Shown here one piece after another: positions 1 through 6,987 of a DNA stretch of 23,484 nt. The stretch is from Bacteroidales bacterium UBA1208 (GTDB lineage: Bacteria; Bacteroidota; Bacteroidia; Bacteroidales; P3). The translations under genes were made by a program, and so were the position numbers. The stretch is from NCBI GenBank assembly GCA_002309955.1, contig DBXQ01000061.1, positions 13,877 to 37,360 of the forward strand. The letters run 5' to 3'. Numbering within the stretch: the first letter of the stretch is position 1; every line of letters starts with the position of its first letter. The notes under the pieces are model-generated. The model saw only the letters and a list, made by a program, of their open reading frames with translations. It searched no databases and was not told the DNA's origin.

Positions 1-301
1 GAGGACTAAGGAGCGACGGAAGAGCAACCGAGCCTACATCGGCCATCGAGACGGGAATCGGGATAAAACGGTTATTATCAGCCTTTTCGTTTCACATGTC
101 TCCTCGTTGCTCTTGAACGGCTTCAGCCAGAGGCCTTTTTAGCCTAATGACCGATTTGGGTTGAACAACCGTCGAACAACCCAAGGACGCACGATGGTAT
201 AGGTATGGCGAAGAAAAAGTGTCTCTCCCACCGTGCTTTCATGTTTGAGAGCACGTACCTTTGGCATACTGGATGATTATGGGAATTGTTGTTGAAAAGG
301 T
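1..301. other. Gene-free leader region with several hairpins
   Basis: I see no convincing coding sequence before 392. Open frames here have no recognisable domain and look like chance. The stretch holds a terminator-like hairpin (119-140), an 8-bp inverted repeat (TTGGGTTG 156-163 with CAACCCAA 177-184) and a 10-bp hairpin with one G-U pair (232-241 with 246-255, loop TGTT). It probably contains the 3' end of whatever lies to the left, followed by untranslated or structured sequence. No tRNA or known RNA family was recognised. Confidence 0.5.
119..140 (+). terminator. Probable intrinsic terminator
   Basis: GGCTTC pairs with GAGGCC (one G-T wobble) around the loop AGCCA and is followed directly by TTTTT. 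This would end a + strand transcript entering from left of the window. The stem is only six base pairs, so the call is moderate. Confidence 0.45.
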
Positions 302-332
302 TTTGCAGTTTGGGATATTCTTTGTATATTTG
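302..332 (+). promoter_or_regulatory. Bacteroidota-type promoter for the TIR operon
   Basis: A -33 element TTTG (302-305) lies 19 nt before a perfect -7 element TATATTTG (325-332). This is the known Bacteroidota sigma-ABfr pattern TTTG...TAnnTTTG. Transcription would start near 338-340, giving a leader of about 50 nt before the TIR gene at 392. The leader contains TGTTGAATTGGCTG (359-372), which recurs after the promoter of the second unit. Confidence 0.75.
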
Positions 333-391
333 CATAATTGAAAGGAAAAATGACATTGTGTTGAATTGGCTGTAAGACTAATACTTAGGAT

Positions 392-1891
392 ATGGCAGAG
401 GAATACGATATATTTATCAGTTATCGACGTTACGAAGATGCAGAGCGTTCGAAAGAGAATATCTCTAAGGCGGGAAGGCTGAGTGAGGTGTTTTTAAGAA
501 AAGGATACAAGGTGTTCTTTGACCAAAATGAGAGAACGGCAAAAGCATTAAAAGAAAAGATATTACCTGCAGTAAGAAGAAGTAGGTGTTTTCTGTTGTT
601 TTTGACTGAGAGTTGTCTTGAGAGGTGTAAAAGCGAAGGCGATTGGGTAAGGCAAGAAATAGAAACGGCAATAGAGGCAGGCAAAAAAATAGTACCTGTT
701 ACTCTGGACAATGCCATTGAGCAATGGCCTGCTGGTTTGCCAGAGTCATTGAAATATCTCTCAGATAATGGAGGAATAGATATTACGAATATCCATAATG
801 ATACGTCTTATCAAAGTGATATAGATGGTTTGATAAATGATGTTATAGGTTTACCCCAAGAAAGAGGGAAAGGTGCAGAGGTGCATATTGAGACGGATTA
901 CGATTGCCATGTATTGAGGTTTAAGCAAGAATTAATGTTGGCAAGGAGAGATGAAGATAATGTTGTGTACTTGCGGAGGGGTAAGCATCGGTTGGTGTTT
1001 GAGGCAGAAGGCTGTCGTGAAGTGAAGAAGAAAGAGGATGTTGAAATCCCGGATGCAGATTACTCAACTTTTGTTGATGTAAAGTTATCGGAAGAAGTGA
1101 AAAAGAAATTGGAACAGATGGAGATTGAGAGGCAAGAGAAGGAAAAGAGAGAACGGGAGGAGAGAGAGCGGGAAAAGAGAGAGCGGGATGCATGGGATGA
1201 GTTTGAGGTGAAGGGGGTGAAGTTCAAGATGGTGAAGGTGGAGGGAGGAACGTTTATGATGGGTGCGACAGAAGAGCAAGGGACGGATGCATTTGATAGA
1301 GAGAAGCCAGTACATCAGGTGACGTTGAGTGATTATTATATTGGTGAGACAGTAGTGACGCAGGAGTTGTGGAAGGCGGTGATGGGAAACAATCCATCAA
1401 AATTCACTGGGGACAACGAGCGGTCGGTCGAGATGGTGTCGTGGGAGGAAGCGCAAGAGTTTATCGAAAAGCTGAATCGTGAGACAGGTCGAGAGTTCCG
1501 CCTGCCGACGGAGGCGGAATGGGAGTATGCGGCACGCGGAGGAAATAAAAGTCAGGGGTACAAGTACAGCGGAAGCGACAATTTAGATGAGGTAGCATGG
1601 TATAGAGTCAACAGCGGCGACAAGACACACCCTGTGAAAGAAAAGAAGTCCAATGAGATTGGTCTGTATGATATGAGCGGAAATGTGTGGGAGTGGTGTC
1701 AGGATTGGTTTGGGAAATACAGCAGAGATGCACAGTTGAACCCGCAGGGATCTTTCAAAGGTGCTTACCGTGTGGCTCGTGGCGGGAGTTGGTTCCATGA
1801 TGCGAGGTTCTGCCGTGTGTCGTATCGTGGTGACTGCGCACAGATGCTTCACTACTTTAACCTTGGTTTCCGCTTGGTGATGAGCCTGTAG
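392..1891 (+). CDS. TIR domain fused to FGE-sulfatase/C-type-lectin-like domain
   Basis: A 499-residue protein with three parts. Residues 1-150 are a TIR domain: it opens EYDIFISYRR and contains GDWVRQEIETAI. Glu89 lies where the catalytic Glu of NAD-cleaving TIRs such as SARM1 sits, so NADase activity is plausible. Residues 160-232 form a beta-rich, PEGA-like stretch, and 233-266 are a highly charged coiled coil (EREEREREKRERD). Residues 270-499 are an FGE-sulfatase (SUMF1) domain with LPTEAEWEYAARGG (371-384), YDMSGNVWEW (426-435), RGGSW (463-467) and GFRLV (492-496). Only one Cys (C474) lies near the FGE active-site region, so formylglycine generation is unlikely and a binding role is preferred. 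The sequence between RGGSW and GFRL is rich in F/H/Y/C/M, unlike ordinary family members, and looks DGR-diversified. It is the first gene of a four-gene unit. No signal peptide is seen, so it is probably cytosolic. Confidence 0.9.
   Translation: MAEEYDIFISYRRYEDAERSKENISKAGRLSEVFLRKGYKVFFDQNERTAKALKEKILPAVRRSRCFLLFLTESCLERCKSEGDWVRQEIETAIEAGKKIVPVTLDNAIEQWPAGLPESLKYLSDNGGIDITNIHNDTSYQSDIDGLINDVIGLPQERGKGAEVHIETDYDCHVLRFKQELMLARRDEDNVVYLRRGKHRLVFEAEGCREVKKKEDVEIPDADYSTFVDVKLSEEVKKKLEQMEIERQEKEKREREEREREKRERDAWDEFEVKGVKFKMVKVEGGTFMMGATEEQGTDAFDREKPVHQVTLSDYYIGETVVTQELWKAVMGNNPSKFTGDNERSVEMVSWEEAQEFIEKLNRETGREFRLPTEAEWEYAARGGNKSQGYKYSGSDNLDEVAWYRVNSGDKTHPVKEKKSNEIGLYDMSGNVWEWCQDWFGKYSRDAQLNPQGSFKGAYRVARGGSWFHDARFCRVSYRGDCAQMLHYFNLGFRLVMSL
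1778..1870 (+). other. Candidate DGR variable region in the lectin-like C-terminus
   Basis: From RGGSW to NLGFRL (residues 463-495) the framework residues (RGGSW, DAR, CRVS, R, NLGFRL) match the C-type-lectin variable-region layout of DGR targets. The positions that are usually Asn read F, H, F, Y, G, D, C, L, H, Y, F and end almost entirely in NNC or NNT codons, as expected if AAC/AAT template codons were mutated at adenines. No template repeat or reverse transcriptase is in this window, so diversification would have to be driven from elsewhere. Natural FGE-like domains share the framework, so this is a hypothesis. Confidence 0.35.
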
Positions 1892-1950
1892 TTTACCAGG
1901 CATGCTAAGCTGAGGGGGCGGCGGAACAGGAACCCGTCGGGGAAAGATAG

Positions 1951-2003
1951 GATAGATTTGATAGCGGGATAGGTTTGATTGCGGGGATAGATTGATAGAG
2001 GGG
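1951..2003 (+). repeat. Three imperfect 17-18 bp tandem repeats
   Basis: Units begin at 1951, 1968 and 1986 and share the core GATAGRTTTGATWGCGGG, with small differences in the third copy. They lie between the TIR-lectin stop codon and the next gene, inside the presumed transcript. The role is unknown. Confidence 0.6.
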
Positions 2004-2045
2004 TTAGAGGTTATTGATTGTTTAACATTTTTAAATGGTTTTGTT

Positions 2046-2453
2046 ATGTTAGGGAATAATAATGATTCTAAAACTAAGCTTCGGAATGGAGAAGAGAGGG
2101 CTGTTGAGGATTTGAAGATGGATTTTCTTCAGTATAAGAAGCCTTGTATGTGTGGCTATAATTGTGCCATTGTTACTGTAGCGGTGGTGTTTGTTGCTGC
2201 TTGTACGTTGGCGATTGGCGCTTGTATCAAGGATTTCTATTCTTGGGGTAGCGTTGTTTTGTCGTTGGCGATAATTGTTGTGTTGGCGGTTTTAGCGTTC
2301 TATTTGGAGAAGGCGTTGTTTGCTGCCCGGAGGGAGCGTTTGGCTTTGTACGGGGAGTTTGAGAGGAAGCGGGTGGAGGTTTATGAAAAGGTGCTGGATG
2401 CTTGGCTGGTTGGCGAGCAGAAGAAGATTAAGGATGAGTATGGGATAAGGTAG
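2046..2453 (+). CDS. Small two-TM membrane protein, unknown function
   Basis: A 135-residue protein if translation starts at the ATG at 2046; an in-frame TTG at 1992 would add 18 residues that overlap a tandem repeat, so I prefer 2046. It has a polar N-terminus, a Cys pair (CMC) just before the first membrane segment, two hydrophobic segments of about 22 and 24 residues (CAIVTVAVVFVAAC..., VVLSLAIIVVLAVLAFYL), and a charged, helical cytosolic tail of about 50 residues. It does not match a family I recognise. Two-TM proteins of this size are common partners in nucleotide-signal conflict systems. Its place between a TIR protein and the RyR channel-like protein suggests an accessory or effector membrane subunit, but that is inference. 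Confidence 0.75.
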   Translation: MLGNNNDSKTKLRNGEERAVEDLKMDFLQYKKPCMCGYNCAIVTVAVVFVAACTLAIGACIKDFYSWGSVVLSLAIIVVLAVLAFYLEKALFAARRERLALYGEFERKRVEVYEKVLDAWLVGEQKKIKDEYGIR

Positions 2454-2503
2454 ATTAGACAGAAGGATGGATATTATTGATTTGATAGAAATTAGTTTGT
2501 ATT

Positions 2504-4519
2504 ATGAATATGAATAAGTATTGGAGGCGTTTTTTGTTGCGGTTTGACAGGTTGTTTAGCTCTAATCGGGTGTGGAAACCGTTGTTGCTGGTTGTGGGTT
2601 TTTGTGTGGTGTGGACGTTGTTTTTGTGGGTTGTTTGGTTGATTTTTAGGCCGTGTCTCGTGGGAGGGAGCAATGTGGACGGGGATTTGAACAATGTGAT
2701 TCGGTTGATGTTCGGGGCGACGAATTATCCCATAGGAGATGGCTGGGGTATGCCGCATTGGTATCAGTTGTTGATTGCTCTTGTGGGGACAATGTTTTTC
2801 ACGGCGTTCTTGATTTCCACGCTGAGCAATATTTTGACGAACCGCGCAGCCAGCCATAGAAAGGGGTATCTGCACTATTATTTCTCAGACCATGTGCTGA
2901 TACTGGGCGGAAGCAAGGTGACGGTGGGGATACTGAAGTCGATTGCCGCCGACGAACAATTGCGGAAGAAGGAGGTGGTGATATTGACGAACCAGGATGC
3001 CGAGGAGTTGTGGGTGCATACTGTGCCGTTGCTGACGGAGGAGGAGCGGAAAGTGAAGCTGCTCATTTACCATGGCGAGCGGAATATGGACAAAGCGTTG
3101 CGCTTCAGCCAAGCAGAGTTGGCCTCGGTGATATACATCATCGGTGAGGACATGGAGAAGGAACATGATTCCATCAATGTGGACTGCTGGAAGCGGGTGA
3201 GGGATTTGCGGGATGCGAAGTCGAAAACAATGGCGCAATGCTATATGTTGTTGGAACGGAATGCGTCGACGTATGTGTTCAGTGCCTTGCCTAAAGAGGA
3301 CACGCGGACAATGGAGACGACGATAGTGAACAGGTTGGAGTCGGTTGCCCAGCAGGTGCTGATAGGCGACGACAAGCGGTGGAGGGATTATACGTTAGAC
3401 AGAGGTGCAGTTGTGACAGGGAGCAAGAAGTATGTCCACTTGGTGGTGTCGGGGATGACTCAGATGGGTTATGCCATGGCGAGCACGGCAGCACATTTGT
3501 GCCATTATCCTAACTTTGACGAGGAAGGAACCCCTCCCATCAGGACAAAGATTACCTTTATAGACCCGAATGCAGAGGAGGAGATGAAGATGTTCAAGGG
3601 AAGGTATCCGGGATTGTTTGAACTGTCGCACAGCTGCTACCGTGAGGATGGAATGAAGGAAGAGGAAAAAGCCCCGCTGCCGGGATATGGAGACTTTTTG
3701 GATGTGGAGTGGGAGTTTATCAAGGGCTCGGTGGTGGATGAATGGGTGAGGAAGAAGTTAGAGAAGTGGAAAAATGATGAGAATCAAGTATTGACATTGG
3801 CGTTCTGTGGAGAGGAGGCAGAGCGTAATATGGCACAGGCATTGTATCTGCCGGGAGATTATTTCCGCTATGTGGAAAAAGGGGAGACGGTGACGGAGAG
3901 AGACCCAGTGATATGGGTGTATCAGATGGAGAACAGCGCTATGGTGGAAACAGCACACGAGCAGGTGGGTCGCTATGCCAATGTGTTCCCATTCGGGACA
4001 ATGACGGATAGTTTTGACAGCAGAATGGGCAAGCGGTTGACAGCGGCCAAGCGCATCAATTATTTGTATCAGAAACAGAATAAAGGCGAAGTGTACGGCA
4101 CGATGGCAGGACAGGAGGAATTAGACAGGATGTGGCAAGGGCTGTCGTATGCGGAGAAGATGTCGAATATCTATGCAGCAAACTCGATATACAGTAAGTT
4201 CCGTAGCATGGGAATAGATGAGAGAGGTGTGGTTGGCCCTTTTACCGACGAGAACATGATAAGACAGTTGGCGGAGATGGAGCATGCCCGCTGGAATATG
4301 GAGAAATTGCTGGTTGGATTCCGGCCTTTGCCTGAGGAAGTGCGCGATAATTTTAATACCGATATAAATAATCCGGAGGTGAAAAAGCGGATAAAGGAAC
4401 TAAAGAGTCAGAAATTCGTGCATAAAGATATCAACAAGTATAAGAAGCTGTCAGACGAATCGAAGAATTACGATATAACCATAGTCCGGAATCTGGCAGA
4501 TGTGATTAAGGGTTTATAA
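2504..4519 (+). CDS. Two-TM channel-like protein with two Rossmann domains and RyR-like C-terminus
   Basis: A 671-residue membrane protein. TM1 is about residues 24-48 and TM2 about 88-109, with a roughly 40-residue loop that could form a pore but lacks the TVGYG potassium filter. Next comes a Rossmann/RCK (TrkA-N-like) domain beginning HVLILGGSKVTVG (130-142) and a second beginning VHLVVSGMTQMGYA (311-324). The order TM pair, short linker, 'HVLILG' resembles the CASTOR/POLLUX group of RCK-gated channels. The last ~85 residues (LAEMEHARWNMEKLLVGFRP, then HKDINKYKKL and YDITIVRNL) look like a divergent RyR domain. Two ATGs (2504, 2510) are possible starts. It is followed after 18 nt by a stand-alone RyR protein. 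Likely role: a ligand-gated inner-membrane channel or sensor responding to a nucleotide; the channel idea is inferred from architecture only. Confidence 0.82.
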   Translation: MNMNKYWRRFLLRFDRLFSSNRVWKPLLLVVGFCVVWTLFLWVVWLIFRPCLVGGSNVDGDLNNVIRLMFGATNYPIGDGWGMPHWYQLLIALVGTMFFTAFLISTLSNILTNRAASHRKGYLHYYFSDHVLILGGSKVTVGILKSIAADEQLRKKEVVILTNQDAEELWVHTVPLLTEEERKVKLLIYHGERNMDKALRFSQAELASVIYIIGEDMEKEHDSINVDCWKRVRDLRDAKSKTMAQCYMLLERNASTYVFSALPKEDTRTMETTIVNRLESVAQQVLIGDDKRWRDYTLDRGAVVTGSKKYVHLVVSGMTQMGYAMASTAAHLCHYPNFDEEGTPPIRTKITFIDPNAEEEMKMFKGRYPGLFELSHSCYREDGMKEEEKAPLPGYGDFLDVEWEFIKGSVVDEWVRKKLEKWKNDENQVLTLAFCGEEAERNMAQALYLPGDYFRYVEKGETVTERDPVIWVYQMENSAMVETAHEQVGRYANVFPFGTMTDSFDSRMGKRLTAAKRINYLYQKQNKGEVYGTMAGQEELDRMWQGLSYAEKMSNIYAANSIYSKFRSMGIDERGVVGPFTDENMIRQLAEMEHARWNMEKLLVGFRPLPEEVRDNFNTDINNPEVKKRIKELKSQKFVHKDINKYKKLSDESKNYDITIVRNLADVIKGL

Positions 4520-4537
4520 ACAGAGAAGACTATTGTT

Positions 4538-4828
4538 ATGAAGAAAAAGACATATACACCAAGACCGGCAGACACGAAGGGTGTAGAGCTATCGGGAGAA
4601 TTGATAGAGTTGACAGAAAAAATGGCAAAGAATGTGCATGACGTGTGGGCTGAAGGTCGTATCGCCGAAGGCTGGACATGGGGGCCGAATCGCGACGATG
4701 CCAAGAAGGAGAATCCCTGTCTGGTCCCCTATGAGGAGCTGCCGGATAACGAAAAGGAATATGACCGAAACACAGCGATAGAGACATTGAAATTGATACT
4801 CTCGTTGGGTTACAGGATTGAGCGGTGA
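4538..4828 (+). CDS. Stand-alone RyR-domain protein
   Basis: A 96-residue protein that is essentially one complete RyR domain (the repeat known from ryanodine receptors, PF02026 type). Visible signature: YTPRPADTKGVEL, then NVHDVWAEGRIAEGW (32-46), a basic stretch, CLVPYEEL (61-68), NEKEYDRNTAIETLK and a terminal GYRI. Bacterial RyR domains have been proposed by comparative genomics to bind nucleotide-derived ligands in conflict and signalling systems. Starts at the ATG 18 nt after the channel-like gene, so the two are almost certainly co-transcribed. It may be a soluble ligand sensor or a partner of the divergent RyR-like tail on the channel protein. The family is clear; the ligand is unknown. 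Confidence 0.9.
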   Translation: MKKKTYTPRPADTKGVELSGELIELTEKMAKNVHDVWAEGRIAEGWTWGPNRDDAKKENPCLVPYEELPDNEKEYDRNTAIETLKLILSLGYRIER

Positions 4829-4832
4829 AAGG

Positions 4833-4868
4833 CCGACGAGAGGCACAGGATGGGTCGGTGTACTTTTT
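4833..4868 (+). terminator. Possible weak terminator after the RyR gene
   Basis: CCGAC (4833-4837) can pair with GTCGG (4854-4858), followed five bases later by a run of six T. The stem is short and the loop long, so termination may be incomplete. Confidence 0.3.
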
Positions 4869-4882
4869 TCTTGAAAGAATAG

Positions 4883-4912
4883 TTGATATTTAACGAAAAA
4901 AATGTATATTTG
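4883..4912 (+). promoter_or_regulatory. Bacteroidota-type promoter for the second TIR unit
   Basis: TTG (4883-4885), 19 nt spacer, then TATATTTG (4905-4912), identical in -7 sequence and spacing to the promoter at 302-332. Transcription would start near 4918-4920, giving a leader of about 175 nt. The leader begins with TGTTGAATTGACTG (4921-4934), matching the leader of unit 1, and carries a palindrome ACGATTTAATCGT (5016-5028) that could be an operator. Confidence 0.75.
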
Positions 4913-5093
4913 CAATATAATGTTGAATTGACTGAGCCTTGGGTAAAGTTGTGTAGGATAGATTAGTAAACGAGATTACAGACAAGCAGTATATGGGATG
5001 AATGGGATAATTCGCACGATTTAATCGTTGGTTAGAGGAAAAACGATATAAGGGGCTGGGTGTTAATAATGTGATGAAAAAAAAGATATAGAT

Positions 5094-6947
5094 ATGCGTT
5101 ATAATAACTATATGAGCAAGATAGTGGCTGTTGTATTGATTATGACGGTTGCGGTGAACGGTATGAGAGCGCAAGCGCAGGAAGAGGGTGTTAATGATGG
5201 ATGTATTTCGGTTGAGACGCTCCAAAAGATGATACATCTTCCAGTGGTGGAGGCAATGGATATATTGGAAGAGAAGGGATACCATTTGGGTAGTATTTCC
5301 GATACGATTGTGGATACGGTGGATTATTTCCCTTTGCGGTATCAGCGCACGGGTTTTTATAATTATGACGTACCCGGAGCAGAGATATTGATTATGGAAT
5401 CGTTGGACGGGTTGAGCAACTATGTGCAGTATTCTTTGGGTAGAAGAGGAGAGTGTAATTTGATGCAGGAGTTGGGGGGAAGTGATTATGTGTTCAATAA
5501 GCAGAAATCGACATTCACGGGCACAATTCTGGTGGACGGCAAGATTGAACGGTATGAATTTGTTATCTATCAAGACTCTTCGTTGTGGGTGAGTTGCAAG
5601 TATATTGATGAAATAGATGGATTTGTGACACCGAAGAAGAACGCTGCAATAGAGAAGGTAAGGAATGCGATAAGCCGTGCCGTGGAAAAGCAAAATGCAG
5701 GATTGTTTGATGAATCGTTGTCGCTATTGGATTCGGTTATGGGTTATTATCCACCAATGGATGATTCTGTTAGAGCGTGTATGGATATGGTGAAGCGGAA
5801 CAGGATAAATCATTATACGGCTCTTTTAGATATGGCTCTTTCGCAGAATGAGATGGATCAATCGCTGATGGGTTTGCCCTACTGCGATACGATATTGTCG
5901 ATTGACCCGGATAACGAGAGGGTGAAACGTGTAAAAGAATTGCTTGAAGCATGGAAGTCGAATAGTACGGTGTCGTATAAGACAATGTGTCCCAATACAT
6001 ATGAAATGCTATGTAAGGCGTTGCAAGATATTGTCAATATGGAAATAAGGGACAATGTGGGGAAGAAGAAACAGGAGATGAAGTTGAATTTCAATATTCG
6101 AACAGACTATGATAATGAAACAGCTGGGGAGATAGCATTGGCAACCATTGACCCGAAATATGGGACACTGATTCCAAACGCTCCCCGGACACTCCGTTTG
6201 CAGTCGGAGATAGACAGTGTGGCGAAGTCGCCATTGCTTGAGCCTGTGCGAGAAAAGAATGTATTTATTCGGACAAGTGACACGGTTTCCGCCTTGGTAA
6301 GATGGTATTATTCTTCATTGTCGGTGGATGGCCATAATATTAAAGACAGTGTGTTGCAGCAAATGGTTGATTCGATAGAGAGTCAATACATGTATGAGAC
6401 ACTTGTCTCCAAAACAGAATTGGAACCGGATGGCTCATTTAAACAGGTGAAGGTTCCGAGGCTCCCAACAAAGCGGATATACTCGTTTGGGTGGGTGAAT
6501 AAAGAGCTGGACAGACAAGGGTATATTGAGCAGTACAGGGATATTTATTTAATGGACTTCCATACAGCAAGAGGCCTTTCGTGGGCACCGTCGTTGATTG
6601 TTCCGGGACTTGGAACATTTAATCAGGATGCCCGCGATGATGTGATATCAAGAGCGTTGCCGTTTTTCCTTTTTGGCGGCATAGGCGTTTTTGGATTGCT
6701 GTGGGAAACCAAAATCAGTCATCCGCGACAAGAGATTACCGATGTGAATATGAACCCATTGTATTTGAAGAATGTCGGTTATTATATAGCTGGAGTGGGG
6801 TTGGGAATATCCGCGGCCATTTATATCAATGAGTTGGTGGAAAGCATTGGAAACAGTTTTAAGAATGCCAAGCGTTCAAAGGCGATACGCAAGCAACTTG
6901 CCAAAGGACCGTTGCTGATAGATGCCCAGGATGTAATAATCAGGTAG
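5094..6947 (+). CDS. Exported protein of unknown function with C-terminal membrane segments
   Basis: A 617-residue protein. The ATG at 5112 (MSKIVAVVLIMTVAVNGMRAQA, a good signal peptide ending AQA) is an equally good or better start than 5094. After the signal comes a mixed alpha/beta domain (to about residue 180), a helical stretch of about 100 residues with TPR-like spacing (AVEKQNAGLFDESLSLLDSV, DTILSIDPDNERVKRVKELL), then a beta-containing region, and two hydrophobic segments near the C-terminus (about 521-537 and 561-580) before a basic tail. I do not recognise the family. It begins the second unit and is followed 40 nt later by a membrane-anchored TIR gene, so the pair may form an envelope-to-cytosol signalling route. 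That link rests on position alone. Confidence 0.8.
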   Translation: MRYNNYMSKIVAVVLIMTVAVNGMRAQAQEEGVNDGCISVETLQKMIHLPVVEAMDILEEKGYHLGSISDTIVDTVDYFPLRYQRTGFYNYDVPGAEILIMESLDGLSNYVQYSLGRRGECNLMQELGGSDYVFNKQKSTFTGTILVDGKIERYEFVIYQDSSLWVSCKYIDEIDGFVTPKKNAAIEKVRNAISRAVEKQNAGLFDESLSLLDSVMGYYPPMDDSVRACMDMVKRNRINHYTALLDMALSQNEMDQSLMGLPYCDTILSIDPDNERVKRVKELLEAWKSNSTVSYKTMCPNTYEMLCKALQDIVNMEIRDNVGKKKQEMKLNFNIRTDYDNETAGEIALATIDPKYGTLIPNAPRTLRLQSEIDSVAKSPLLEPVREKNVFIRTSDTVSALVRWYYSSLSVDGHNIKDSVLQQMVDSIESQYMYETLVSKTELEPDGSFKQVKVPRLPTKRIYSFGWVNKELDRQGYIEQYRDIYLMDFHTARGLSWAPSLIVPGLGTFNQDARDDVISRALPFFLFGGIGVFGLLWETKISHPRQEITDVNMNPLYLKNVGYYIAGVGLGISAAIYINELVESIGNSFKNAKRSKAIRKQLAKGPLLIDAQDVIIR

Positions 6948-6987
6948 AGTGGTCAAAAGTAAGGGATAATGATTAAGTAAAAGGAGT

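Noticed and set aside
144..356. A 70-codon open frame on the - strand
   Set aside because: No domain resemblance, overlaps hairpins and the promoter at 302-332; most likely chance.
1..391. A DGR reverse transcriptase or template repeat near the TIR-lectin gene
   Set aside because: No matching near-copy of the variable region or reverse-transcriptase motif (YxDD) is visible here or elsewhere in the window.
392..1891. Active formylglycine-generating enzyme or EgtB-type oxidase
   Set aside because: Only one Cys lies in the FGE active-site region and the expected second Cys position is occupied by His/Phe; a binding role is more likely.
5074..5091. A five-codon mini-frame (MKKKI) with an A8 run just before the 617-residue gene
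   Set aside because: A slip on A8 would join it to the gene, but the gene already has good starts at 5094 and 5112, so no special role is needed.
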